Shown here: positions 8,808-16,524 of the stretch, one piece after another
Position numbering within the stretch: the first letter of the stretch is position 1
How the letters are laid out: every line of letters begins with the position of its first letter
NCBI GenBank assembly: GCA_017640615.1
Contig: JAEPQK010000002.1
Location: forward strand, 558,001 to 622,000
DNA from: Rhizobiaceae bacterium
GTDB lineage: Bacteria; Pseudomonadota; Alphaproteobacteria; Rhizobiales; Rhizobiaceae
Direction of reading: 5' to 3'
DNA: 64,000 nucleotides
Made by a program: the position numbers and the translations under genes
Notes under the pieces: model-generated
Database searches by the model: none
What the model was told of the DNA's origin: nothing
The model's input: the letters and a program-made list of their open reading frames with translations, nothing else

Positions 8808-9401
8808 GTGAATCTAGCCAGTCAGTACAAATCATTGCTGAGCATTGCGCGACGGTATGCGCGCCGCCCCGACGAGGCGGAGGATATCGATCAGGAGGTT
8901 CTTTTATCGGCGGTGGCGGCTGGCCGCCTCGACCTGTCGCTGCCGCGAAACCGGCAGTGGATGGCCGGAGCCATCCGCAAACGAGCCGCCTTCGATGCTC
9001 GCGGCGCTGCCCGGCGCAGGAGGCGTGAAACCCAATGGCAAACCCAGTTGGGTGAACAAGAAACGGACGATCACGACGGCTATGTGTCGATCCTGCCGGT
9101 GTTGCCGAAATCACTGCGCGTCGTTGCCGCATTAGCTTTTTCGGGCCACACCCGGCGCGAAATTGCCTGCTTGCTCAGTATCGAGGACACAGCTGTCAGA
9201 CAGCGCATCGCCGCGCTCAAGAAAGCAATACGGCGTTATGAGGGCGTCTTTCCCACGGGCCTTCCAGGCCTAGACCTTGAAGTTCCTTATGGGCGCATCC
9301 GCCAGGGACTTCGACCCTATCTCACGCAGCAGCGCGGCATCTTTGCCAGCCACGATCCGGACGGGCATTTTTTCGTCCTCCGAAGCTCACAAACGACTTA
9401 G
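8808..9401 (+). CDS. ECF-type RNA polymerase sigma factor-like protein
   Basis: A 197-residue protein with a sigma-region-2-like N-terminus (SIARRYARRPDEAEDIDQEVLLSAV) and a region-4-like helix-turn-helix (LAFSGHTRREIACLLSI then AVRQRIAALKKAIRRY). A basic patch, FDARGAARRRRRET, links them. The last 50 residues extend beyond region 4 and match nothing I know. The start is GTG with a weak upstream CCAAGG. No anti-sigma factor gene is visible next to it; the downstream neighbour is a small VOC protein 47 bases away. Regulatory target unknown. Confidence 0.75.
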   Translation: MNLASQYKSLLSIARRYARRPDEAEDIDQEVLLSAVAAGRLDLSLPRNRQWMAGAIRKRAAFDARGAARRRRRETQWQTQLGEQETDDHDGYVSILPVLPKSLRVVAALAFSGHTRREIACLLSIEDTAVRQRIAALKKAIRRYEGVFPTGLPGLDLEVPYGRIRQGLRPYLTQQRGIFASHDPDGHFFVLRSSQTT

Positions 9402-9448
9402 CCACGGCAACGAGGGGTGTAAACAATCCAAAACAAGGGACAATCAAC

Positions 9449-9832
9449 ATGTTGCCGAAACCGCATCGCGCCTCGATCGTGTATTATGTTGCCGACATCG
9501 AACGCACCGAAGTTTTCTACAGGGATGTTCTGGGCCTCGACCTCAGCCGGCAGGAGGGAGCCGAACCATTCTGGCTTCAGGCGACCCTCGATGGAGGCCT
9601 GGAATTCGTCTTTTTCCAGATGCCGGCGGAACGCGGCAGCACGCCGGCAATCGTTTTCGACCTGACGGAAGGCGGAATCGACGACATCGTGGCTGCATTG
9701 GCTGAAAAGGGCGTCACGATCGTCACTCCTGTCGAGGAGGCGCCCGGCGGCTGGAGCGCCGACTTTCTGGACCCTGATGGCTTTGGCCTGGGGCTCTACC
9801 AAAGCGCCGAAAAACCACGATCGTTAAAGTGA
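9449..9832 (+). CDS. VOC (glyoxalase/bleomycin-resistance) family protein
   Basis: A 127-residue VOC-fold protein made of the usual two beta-alpha-beta-beta-beta modules: IVYYVADIERTEVFYRDVLG at the start and SADFLDPDGFGLGLYQ at the end. Members bind a metal or small molecule and include lyases, dioxygenases and resistance proteins; the specific role cannot be read from the sequence. It follows the sigma-factor-like gene closely and may be co-transcribed with it. Confidence 0.85.
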   Translation: MLPKPHRASIVYYVADIERTEVFYRDVLGLDLSRQEGAEPFWLQATLDGGLEFVFFQMPAERGSTPAIVFDLTEGGIDDIVAALAEKGVTIVTPVEEAPGGWSADFLDPDGFGLGLYQSAEKPRSLK

Positions 9833-9839
9833 TTGAAGC

Positions 9840-9865
9840 GGGCCTGCGGTTGCTGTCGCAGGCCC
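9840..9865 (+). terminator. GC-rich hairpin between the VOC gene and metY
   Basis: Perfect 9-bp stem GGGCCTGCG / CGCAGGCCC with an 8-base loop, directly after the VOC stop codon. There is no T-run, so it could be a weak terminator, an mRNA 3' stabiliser, or part of the metY leader. A second hairpin of 7 bp stands at 9905-9925. Confidence 0.35.
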
Positions 9866-9950
9866 AAATCTCGTGCTGCTCAAATTCCACTTTGCCAATT
9901 GCGCCGCCCTTTGCGATGAAGGGCGCGAACAGACCTGTTGGAGGAAGTAG

Positions 9951-11234
9951 ATGGTACAGCGCACCCCCGGAATCAGCACTCTTGCCGTTCATGCCGGCGC
10001 AAAGCCTGACCCCGCGACCGGGGCGAGGGCAACGCCGATCTACCAGACGACATCTTATGTGTTCGACGATGTCGACCACGCCGCGTCGCTGTTCGGGCTG
10101 AAGGCCTTCGGCAACATTTATACGCGCATCATGAACCCCACGCAGGCGGTGCTGGAGGAGCGCATTGCGGCGTTGGAGGGCGGAACGGCGGCGCTTGCTA
10201 CATCGTCGGGCCACGGCGCTCAGCTTCTGATTTTCCACACGCTGATGAAGTCGGGTGACAATTTCGTCGCGGCCCGTAAGCTTTATGGCGGCTCGATCAA
10301 CCAGTTCGGCCATGCCTTCAAGAATTTCGGCTGGGAGGTGCGCTGGGCCGACATGGCCGACTTCGACGAGGTCGAACGCCAGATCGACGAGAATACCCGC
10401 GCCATCTTCATCGAAAGCCTCGCCAACCCGGGCGGTATTTTCGTCGATATCGAGAAGGTCGCAAACATTGCGCGCAAGCATGGTCTGCCGCTGATCGTCG
10501 ACAACACAATGGCCTCGCCATATCTGCTGCGGCCGATTGAGCATGGCGCCGACATCGTGGTCCATTCGCTGACCAAATTCATCGGCGGTCACGGCAACTC
10601 GATGGGCGGCGTACTCGTCGACGGCGGCACCTTCGACTGGTCGAAATCCGGCAACTACCCGATGCTGTCGGAGCCGCGGCCCGAATATGGCGGCATCGTG
10701 CTGCACGAGACCTTCGGTAATTTCGCCTTCGCTATTGCCTGCCGCGTGCTGGGCCTGCGCGATTTCGGGCCGGCGATTTCGCCGTTCAATGCCTTCATGA
10801 TCCTCACCGGTCTGGAAACCCTGCCGCTTCGCATGGCCAAACACTGCGAGAATGCGCTGACGGTAGCCTCGTGGCTGACGCGGCACCCGAAGGTGGACTG
10901 GGTGTCTTATCCTGGCCTGCCGGCCGATCCGAACAACGCGCTGATGAAGAAGTATTCGCCGGAGGGGGCTGGCGCGGTGTTCACCTTCGGTCTGAAGGGC
11001 GGCTACGAGGCTGGCGTGAAAGTGGTGGAGGGCGTCGAGCTCTTCTCGCACCTCGCCAATATCGGCGACACGAAATCGCTGATCATCCATCCGGCATCGA
11101 CCACGCACCGCCAGCTTTCCGACGAGCAAAAGACCGCGGCAGGTGCCGGCCCGGATGTCGTACGGCTTTCCATCGGCATCGAGGACGTAAACGACATCAT
11201 CGCCGATCTCGATCAGGCGCTGGCGCAGGTCTGA
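9951..11234 (+). CDS. metY: O-acetylhomoserine sulfhydrylase (aminocarboxypropyltransferase)
   Basis: PLP enzyme of the Cys/Met metabolism family that makes homocysteine from O-acetylhomoserine and sulfide. In 427 residues it has FGNIYTRIMNPT near the N-terminus, the PLP-contacting LIVDNTMASPYL, and the Schiff-base lysine in VVHSLTKFIGGHG (Lys209). The C-terminus has IIHPASTTHRQL. Length over 420 fits MetY rather than the shorter MetB/MetZ enzymes of about 390 aa. GGAGGAAG stands just before the ATG. The 118-base leader holds two hairpins but no riboswitch I recognise. Confidence 0.92.
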   Translation: MVQRTPGISTLAVHAGAKPDPATGARATPIYQTTSYVFDDVDHAASLFGLKAFGNIYTRIMNPTQAVLEERIAALEGGTAALATSSGHGAQLLIFHTLMKSGDNFVAARKLYGGSINQFGHAFKNFGWEVRWADMADFDEVERQIDENTRAIFIESLANPGGIFVDIEKVANIARKHGLPLIVDNTMASPYLLRPIEHGADIVVHSLTKFIGGHGNSMGGVLVDGGTFDWSKSGNYPMLSEPRPEYGGIVLHETFGNFAFAIACRVLGLRDFGPAISPFNAFMILTGLETLPLRMAKHCENALTVASWLTRHPKVDWVSYPGLPADPNNALMKKYSPEGAGAVFTFGLKGGYEAGVKVVEGVELFSHLANIGDTKSLIIHPASTTHRQLSDEQKTAAGAGPDVVRLSIGIEDVNDIIADLDQALAQV

Positions 11235-11272
11235 TCAGGCAATGGTGGCCGCCGATGCGGCGGGCCCTCGGC

Positions 11273-11779
11273 TTACCGCAGCCACTCTGCATATTCGTCG
11301 GTCGTGCGGCTCATATCTTCAAAGAGCCAGGCCATGCGATCGACGAACCACAGCTTGGTCACGAACACGAGGAGCGTGCCGAAGGCGGTCAGCCAGAAAT
11401 CCTGCACCACCAGGCCCCAAATCAGCGGGATCATGCCCACGCCGCTAGCGACCACCAGTCCCTGCGCCCATGCCGCGTGATGCGGCGGGATGGCGACTGA
11501 CTTTCGGTTCAGCCACACGCGCTCGCCCATGACGCCCTTCGAAGCCCAATTGTCGGTGGAGGCGGGTTCGGGGAAGGCGCGCGGATTGAAGAATGTCCAG
11601 ACAATGGTGGCTGCCAGCAGCGGCCACATCCACCAGCCAAGCAGGTCACGGTAAAGCAGGATGGCGACAAGCACGATCATGATGGGGAGCCGCGTCCACA
11701 CTGAAAGCGGATTGGCGTGGCGGCGCCAGGTGCACTCGTCCATCGCCATCATGCTGGCCATAGCGTCGACGATTTTCAT
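11273..11779 (-). CDS. Small membrane protein, DUF6653-like
   Basis: A protein of about 168 residues with four hydrophobic segments. Around the first two is a stretch WRRHANPLSVWTRLP ... GWWMWPLLAATIVWTFFNPR, followed by STDNWASKGVMGERVWLNR. I associate these motifs with the uncharacterised DUF6653 family, from memory. The start is uncertain: the ATG at 11779 is preceded by GAGG at a reasonable distance, while a non-ATG start upstream would add 28 unrelated residues. It is divergent from the structured RNA at 11894. Function unknown. Confidence 0.65.
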   Translation of the reverse strand: MKIVDAMASMMAMDECTWRRHANPLSVWTRLPIMIVLVAILLYRDLLGWWMWPLLAATIVWTFFNPRAFPEPASTDNWASKGVMGERVWLNRKSVAIPPHHAAWAQGLVVASGVGMIPLIWGLVVQDFWLTAFGTLLVFVTKLWFVDRMAWLFEDMSRTTDEYAEWLR

Positions 11780-11862
11780 GCGCAGGTCAGCCTCGTTGGG
11801 ATGAATGTGCGAAAACGTTTCTATAATCCCCGTATTCCCTGATTTCCACAGGCGGTGCGACA

Positions 11863-11891
11863 TTGCGCCACGCCAAATCGTGCCCTAGGGT
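11863..11891 (+). promoter_or_regulatory. Possible promoter of the 12 kb structured RNA
   Basis: TTGCGC at 11863-11868 and TAGGGT at 11886-11891 are exactly 17 bases apart, giving a start near 11898. The -10 element is weak, so this is a suggestion supported mainly by its position in front of a structured, terminator-ended segment. Confidence 0.4.
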
Positions 11892-11893
11892 CA

Positions 11894-12292
11894 GGTCATT
11901 CCAGACGCCGAAAAGCCCGACAGGACAACGGGAACAACTGGAAGGCGAAGCTGGAACCGCGCCGGATCGGCCCGGCTGGGGCGCAAGCCCAGGCAGGGTG
12001 CGGAAAAGGGAAGTCCCGCGGACCATTGCAACGGTTCGAAACGATGTGATGGCCGATGCTGCCATGAAGGGCCGGTAGTCCTTCGATGGTGTTCCGACAA
12101 GCCTCCGGGCTGATCGGGACTGCACGGAAAGGGCGAAAGCCAATGCGGCGCGACGCAGAGGATTTTCGAAACCGCCGGCACCGTCAGAGTTCGGGGTTTC
12201 AGTTTGGTGGCGCCTTCGGGCTGCCGTGAGAGTGAAGCAACCGGACCAGACAGGGAGGCACTGAGAGCGATCTCAGTGCTTTCCTTGTTTTT
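11894..12292 (+). ncRNA. Candidate large structured non-coding RNA (about 400 nt), family not recognised
   Basis: No plausible protein is encoded on either strand, yet the segment is packed with RNA-like hairpins in plus-strand orientation. Seen directly: a 5-bp stem plus C-G pair closed by GCAA at 11976-11992; GGC-GAAA-GCC at 12132-12141; GGC-GCC-TTCG-GGC-T-GCC at 12209-12225; the two-part hairpin CCGA/AGCC tccg GGCT/TCGG at 12094-12117; GAAGG / CCTTC at 12066-12084; ATGGC / GCCAT at 12049-12065; and TTCCAG pairing with either of two CTGGAA copies (11899-11956). It ends in a strong intrinsic terminator. It lacks the GAGGAAAGTCC motif of RNase P and any tag-coding NDN triplet of tmRNA. Confidence 0.6.
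12258..12290 (+). terminator. Strong rho-independent terminator of the structured RNA
   Basis: Perfect 9-bp stem GCACTGAGA / TCTCAGTGC with a GCGA loop, then TTTCCTTGTTTTT. It lies about 50 bases before the cupin gene and has no protein-coding gene ending into it, so it must terminate a non-coding transcript. Confidence 0.88.
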
Positions 12293-12339
12293 GGACCGGT
12301 GTTTGCGAACAGCCGTTAGCCGATCGGGGCAAATCTAAC

Positions 12340-12687
12340 TTGGACGCACATTTCATTCCCATCGCTGCCGAAGGCCAGCCGGAGCAAGGCGCTCCCGCGC
12401 CGAACCGGATCATTTCCGGATCGCCGGCCTCCCTGACCTGGAATGTGGAAGAAGCGCCCGGCGGGCTCTATGCCGGGATCTGGGAAGCGACGCCCGGCAA
12501 GTGGCGCATCGAATATGACGAGTGGGAGTTCTGCCACATCCTCTCCGGTGTCTCGATCATTGAAGAGGATGGCGGGGCGGCCCGCACGGTTCGCGCAGGC
12601 GACAGCTTCGTGTTGCGACCCGGTTTCAAGGGAAACTGGGAAGTCGTTGAAACGACTCGCAAGGAATACGTTGTGCGAACCGCCTGA
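12340..12687 (+). CDS. Small cupin-domain protein
   Basis: A 115-residue single cupin barrel. The first conserved motif region is near WRIEYDEWEFCHILSGVSII and the second near GDSFVLRPGFKGNWEVVE, giving the spacing of RmlC-like cupins (a group often annotated DUF861/EutQ-like). The first motif is degenerate, with few metal-binding histidines, so catalysis is uncertain. The start is read as TTG, since no ATG fits and GGGG lies upstream. It sits just after the terminator of the structured RNA and convergent to a Cys-rich secreted protein gene. Confidence 0.75.
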   Translation: MDAHFIPIAAEGQPEQGAPAPNRIISGSPASLTWNVEEAPGGLYAGIWEATPGKWRIEYDEWEFCHILSGVSIIEEDGGAARTVRAGDSFVLRPGFKGNWEVVETTRKEYVVRTA

Positions 12688-12707
12688 AGCGCGGGTCCGC
12701 GGTCAGC

Positions 12708-13034
12708 TTATCTCGACGCAAACAGCTTCAGCGGTCTCGTCTCGTCGGCGACCTTGTCGCAACTGACGACATTGTAACACTTCTTCAGCCCATCCGAGCA
12801 GCCAGCCGAGCAGCACACCCAACCGCTTCCGCAGGCGTCGCTGTTGGTGCAAGCGCCGCAGAAAGATGAAGTCCGGACAACATCGTCACGGCCTTGGAAC
12901 ATCTCGGGCGCGAGCTGCGGCGTGGCAAACGTCATCATGACCGGCTCCGGGCCGTCTATCTCACCGCCATGGGCAAGCGTTCCTATGGCCAGAAGCATCG
13001 TTGTGAAAAGCACTGCCAACGGGCGATTGATCAT
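12708..13034 (-). CDS. Small Cys-rich secreted protein, 108 aa
   Basis: No family recognised. Residues 1-22 form a signal peptide (basic start, hydrophobic LAVLFTTMLLAIGTL, cleavage near AHG). The C-terminal half packs eight cysteines into about 40 residues: FCGAC, DAC, WVCC, AGC, KKC and SC. This implies a disulfide-stabilised periplasmic or extracellular domain. The ATG at 13034 follows GGGAGG at good spacing. It stands alone between the convergent cupin and the end of the P450 gene. Possible roles include an extracellular binding or toxin-like peptide; nothing in the sequence decides this. Confidence 0.65.
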   Translation of the reverse strand: MINRPLAVLFTTMLLAIGTLAHGGEIDGPEPVMMTFATPQLAPEMFQGRDDVVRTSSFCGACTNSDACGSGWVCCSAGCSDGLKKCYNVVSCDKVADETRPLKLFASR

Positions 13035-13135
13035 CGCAACCTCCCTCAATCAGTGAAGGCGATATTCTATCACATTTCGGCGTTTTCCCCGAATAGCGGG
13101 CTTCGCCGCTAGGTAGTGGCAGCAGCCAGACGCAC

Positions 13136-14380
13136 TCACCACTTTGCCCGCAAAGCCTCCAGCCCATGAAAGTGGTAACTGTCCCGGTAGCGGGGCGTGC
13201 CGTCGAGCCTGATCTCCGGCAGTCGCTCGAACAGCACCCGCAGGCTTTCCTGCAATTCGATCCGCGCCAGCGGTGCGCCGATGCAGAAGTGGATGCCGGC
13301 TCCGAATGACACATTCTTCTGGTCGTCGCGCTCGGGGCTGAACGCGGCAGCATCGCCGAACGCAGCAGGGTCGCGGTTGGCAGCACCCAGCAGGAGCCCG
13401 ATCTGGTCGCCGGGCTTCACGGTCACGCCGTCGGCAAGCTCCAACTCCTCATAGGCAAAGCGTGTGAACATATGGAGCGGCGCATCGAAACGCAGGCATT
13501 CCTCGACGGTCGCCGAGGTTGCTTCGGGCGAGCCGAAGAAACGGCACGGGTCGCCACCCTGCTTCAGGATCGCTCGGATAGCGTTTCCGGTCTGGTGAAC
13601 GGTCGCCTCATGGCCGGCATTGAGAAGCAGGATAGTTGATGAAACCAGCTCGTCTTCCGAGAGCTTCTGCCCTTCCTCGCGCGCTGCAATCAGCAGGCTG
13701 AGCAAATCGTCTCCCGGCTTGCGGCGCCGCTCCTCCGCGTGCCGGCGGATGAAATCGCCGAATTCGAGCGCCGCGCGATTGGCGCTTTCCTCCGTCTCGC
13801 GCGTGGCGCGGTGCATATACATCTCGACCATGCGATGCGACCAGTCGAGCAGTTGCGGGCCCATCTCGACCGGCACGCCGAGCATTTCCGCGATGACGGT
13901 GATCGGAACGGGCGTGGCGAGCGCCGGCAGGAGATCGGCTTTTCCGTCGGCCTCGATCCCGTCGATCAACTTATGCACGAGTTCGGTGATCCGCGGCCGC
14001 AGACGTTCGACCTGACGCGACACGAATGCTCGGTTCACCAGCGCACGCAGTCTGGTATGCGCCGGCGGTTCAAGCTCGAGCAGCGAGGCGACTTCGACAC
14101 GGTCGAAGGCGTCCAGATGGGCGCGGGCCTCGTAGCGGATACCGGGCGGGCCCCAGCGGTTTTCGCGGCCGAGCCGCCGGTCACGCAACAGCCGGTTCAC
14201 GTCCTCATATGCGGCGAAACACCAGAAGCCGTATTCCTCCCAAAAGAACGCCGGCGACGCCTCGTGCAGAAAGGCATAGGCGGCATAGGGGTCCTGCACG
14301 AATTCCGGCTCGCGCGGGTCGATGCTGGCGGTTCGGGTTTGTGGATCGAACTGAAGATAGGCGGGCTGGACTGCTGTCAT
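13136..14380 (-). CDS. Cytochrome P450
   Basis: A 414-residue soluble bacterial P450. The heme-binding loop is FGAGIHFCIGAPLAR (Cys366 as thiolate ligand), the K-helix ExxR appears as EECLRF, and the I-helix oxygen-activation region is LLLNAGHEATVHQTGN. No membrane anchor is present, so it needs separate ferredoxin partners, none of which is adjacent. It is divergent from a flavin-dependent amine oxidase-like gene with about 70 bases between the starts. The substrate is unknown. Confidence 0.95.
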   Translation of the reverse strand: MTAVQPAYLQFDPQTRTASIDPREPEFVQDPYAAYAFLHEASPAFFWEEYGFWCFAAYEDVNRLLRDRRLGRENRWGPPGIRYEARAHLDAFDRVEVASLLELEPPAHTRLRALVNRAFVSRQVERLRPRITELVHKLIDGIEADGKADLLPALATPVPITVIAEMLGVPVEMGPQLLDWSHRMVEMYMHRATRETEESANRAALEFGDFIRRHAEERRRKPGDDLLSLLIAAREEGQKLSEDELVSSTILLLNAGHEATVHQTGNAIRAILKQGGDPCRFFGSPEATSATVEECLRFDAPLHMFTRFAYEELELADGVTVKPGDQIGLLLGAANRDPAAFGDAAAFSPERDDQKNVSFGAGIHFCIGAPLARIELQESLRVLFERLPEIRLDGTPRYRDSYHFHGLEALRAKW

Positions 14381-14452
14381 GATGCTCCCTAGCGCGACTT
14401 GCCGTTCGTATGCCAGTCCCTAATGTGCGATCGATTCTTGGAGTTCGTTCAC

Positions 14453-15556
14453 ATGCATGTTGTTGTTGTTGGCGCTGGGATATCCGGGCTTTCCTCAGCC
14501 TGGGCGCTCGCAAAGCGCGGGCATGATGTCACGCTGATCGAGCAGGGGCCGCTGCCCAACCCGCTCGCAGCCTCAGGCGATCATCACCGCATTATCCGCC
14601 GTGCCTATGGGGCGGCGACTGGTTACGCAAATACGATCACCGAAGCTTTTGACGCTTGGGACGAGCTTTGGGCCGATCTCGGCAGCAGCCATCTTGATCC
14701 ACGCGGGTTCCTTTGCGTCTCGCGCGAAGAGGGCGACGAGGCTGAAGTCTATCTGGAAGGTATGAAGGCTGGCGGCTACCCGGTCGAGGAATTTGACGGT
14801 GCCGAGGCCGAACGCTGGTTCCCTTTTCTAGACGGCAACTCCATTCGTTTTGGCTTCACCTCGGATGACGGCGGCGCGCTGCACTGCAAGCTGATTGCGT
14901 CCGACATGGCAAAGTGGCTGCGCCGGCACGGCGTGGACTTGCGCACCGAAACGAAGGTGACGGCCGTAAATGCCGAGGCAACGACGGTCACGCTCGAAAG
15001 CGGCGAAGAAATTGCGGCCGATCGCGTCGTGGTTACAGCTGGTGCCTGGGTCACACAGCTATTCCCCGAATTGACAGCAGAGCTGACCACCTACCGCACA
15101 GCGGTGGTGTACCTCGAACCGCCGGCCGATCTGAAAAAGGCCTGGGAGGGCGCCCCGGTCATTCTGGATGTTGGCGGTGAGACGGATGGCTATATCCTGC
15201 CGCCTTCAGGCACCGGCGGGCTGAAATTCGGTTCGGGCCTCCACAAGGAAAAATGGGCCTATGCCGATGCCGGCCGTACGCCGCGGTCGGGCGAGGGGGA
15301 GGAGGTGCGCAACCTGTTTGCGCCTCCAATGAAGCGTATTGACGAATACCAGGTGCTCGACACGGTGACATGCGCCTACACCTTCACGCCGGACGATACC
15401 TTCTTTTGCAAGGCGTATGCCGACACGTTGATTGTCTCGGCCTGTTCCGGACACGGCTACAAGTTCGGCGCGGCGGTTGGCCGCCGGGTCGCAGATGCCA
15501 TTGAGACTGGAAACACGGAAAGCCTGGCGCGCTGGCTGCGCGCCGAGGCTGTCTGA
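14453..15556 (+). CDS. FAD-dependent oxidoreductase (DAO family)
   Basis: A 367-residue D-amino-acid-oxidase/sarcosine-oxidase-type flavoprotein. The N-terminal dinucleotide-binding motif is VVVGAGISGLSSAWALAKRG; the FAD-contacting HHRIIRRAYG follows, and the C-terminal SACSGHGYKFGAAVGRRVAD is typical of monomeric sarcosine oxidases, where a Cys carries covalent FAD (here the Cys in ACSGHGYK). I chose the ATG directly before the FAD motif, with GGAG upstream. Substrate is probably a secondary amine or N-methyl amino acid. Divergent from the P450 gene. Confidence 0.88.
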   Translation: MHVVVVGAGISGLSSAWALAKRGHDVTLIEQGPLPNPLAASGDHHRIIRRAYGAATGYANTITEAFDAWDELWADLGSSHLDPRGFLCVSREEGDEAEVYLEGMKAGGYPVEEFDGAEAERWFPFLDGNSIRFGFTSDDGGALHCKLIASDMAKWLRRHGVDLRTETKVTAVNAEATTVTLESGEEIAADRVVVTAGAWVTQLFPELTAELTTYRTAVVYLEPPADLKKAWEGAPVILDVGGETDGYILPPSGTGGLKFGSGLHKEKWAYADAGRTPRSGEGEEVRNLFAPPMKRIDEYQVLDTVTCAYTFTPDDTFFCKAYADTLIVSACSGHGYKFGAAVGRRVADAIETGNTESLARWLRAEAV

Positions 15557-15573
15557 TCGATCGGGGAGGCGGC

Positions 15574-16299
15574 TTACCCGCAGTGGCCGCTGACGCGCAC
15601 CTTGCGCCAGCCGCTATGGCCCTGGCTGACCATCACCTTGCGGGCGACGGTTTCATAGACCGGAGCTGAGCGGTGCACCCGCTTCTGCGCCGGCTGGATC
15701 ACCACGCGCTCATTCACATAGCCATATTCGGCCGGGGTCACATGTTTGCGCTTTTGCGCGTGGCTGATCAGCACCTTGCGCTTCTCATAGCCATAGCGGG
15801 CGGGAACCTTTTCGTGCACGACGCTGGCCGGGCGGACGACAACGGTTTGGGCAACCGTCTTGTAAACCGCGGGGCGTTTGACCTTGCACAGAACCTTGCG
15901 GCCTTTGATCCACTGCCATTCCCAACCATAGCCGCCTTCGTGAACCAGGACCTTGCGGTGAACCGTCTTGGTGATCGCGGGCACGTACCGTGCGATCGCA
16001 CGCGCCGGCTCGATCAGCACTTTCTGTTTTTCCCAGCCATATTGGGCCGGGATCACCGAATAGCTCACCTGCGCCGGCCTGATCTGCACCTTCCTGCGCT
16101 GGGTGCCGTAAACGGCCGGTACATGCTCGACATATTTCTTGCCGGGCGAAACCATGACCTTTTCGTACCGGGTCTCATAGACCGGTGGCTGGTGCACGCG
16201 CTCGTAACAGGAGGATGCATATCCGCCCGCCGCCGTCTGCGTGATCATTGCCGAAAGTGCGACACCGGCCGCAAGGGCGGTGGACAGTTGCCTACGCAT
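15574..16299 (-). CDS. Secreted tandem-repeat protein, 241 aa
   Basis: Signal peptide at residues 1-24, then from about residue 39 to the end roughly eight units of about 23 residues with the pattern P-A-x-Y-x5-K-V-x-V-x-P-A. The mature protein is very basic (many Arg, Lys, His). There is an early Cys (SSCYERV), one in the central insert KGRKVLCKVKR, and a terminal HCG. The central unit carries an insert with GGYGWEWQW. I know no function for it; it looks like a periplasmic or surface repeat protein. The ATG at 16299 follows GGAG. It is convergent with the DAO gene and divergent from clpP. Confidence 0.7.
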   Translation of the reverse strand: MRRQLSTALAAGVALSAMITQTAAGGYASSCYERVHQPPVYETRYEKVMVSPGKKYVEHVPAVYGTQRRKVQIRPAQVSYSVIPAQYGWEKQKVLIEPARAIARYVPAITKTVHRKVLVHEGGYGWEWQWIKGRKVLCKVKRPAVYKTVAQTVVVRPASVVHEKVPARYGYEKRKVLISHAQKRKHVTPAEYGYVNERVVIQPAQKRVHRSAPVYETVARKVMVSQGHSGWRKVRVSGHCG

Positions 16300-16524
16300 G
16301 TTACTCACTCCAAACCCGCATTGACTGTGCCGCACGGGCAAACATTAGCGGGGAACTGCGCGGCCGGGAAGGTTTTGTTAACGAATGCGAATGCTGATGG
16401 TTAACGACTGGCCTTATGGCCAGCTTGGTTCCGCCAGCCTTGCGCAAGGCCGAGCCGCCATCCTATCTAGCGCTGAGAAACAGCGATTCCCGCATTGCCG
16501 ACCGGCTACCCAAGGACCCTTCCC

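Noticed and set aside
9833..9950. SAM-II riboswitch before metY
   Set aside because: None of the GCTAAA-type pseudoknot elements of SAM-II can be seen; only simple hairpins are present.
11894..12292. RNase P RNA or tmRNA as identity of the structured RNA
   Set aside because: The GAGGAAAGTCC core of RNase P and the NDN tag codons of alphaproteobacterial tmRNA are absent on both strands.
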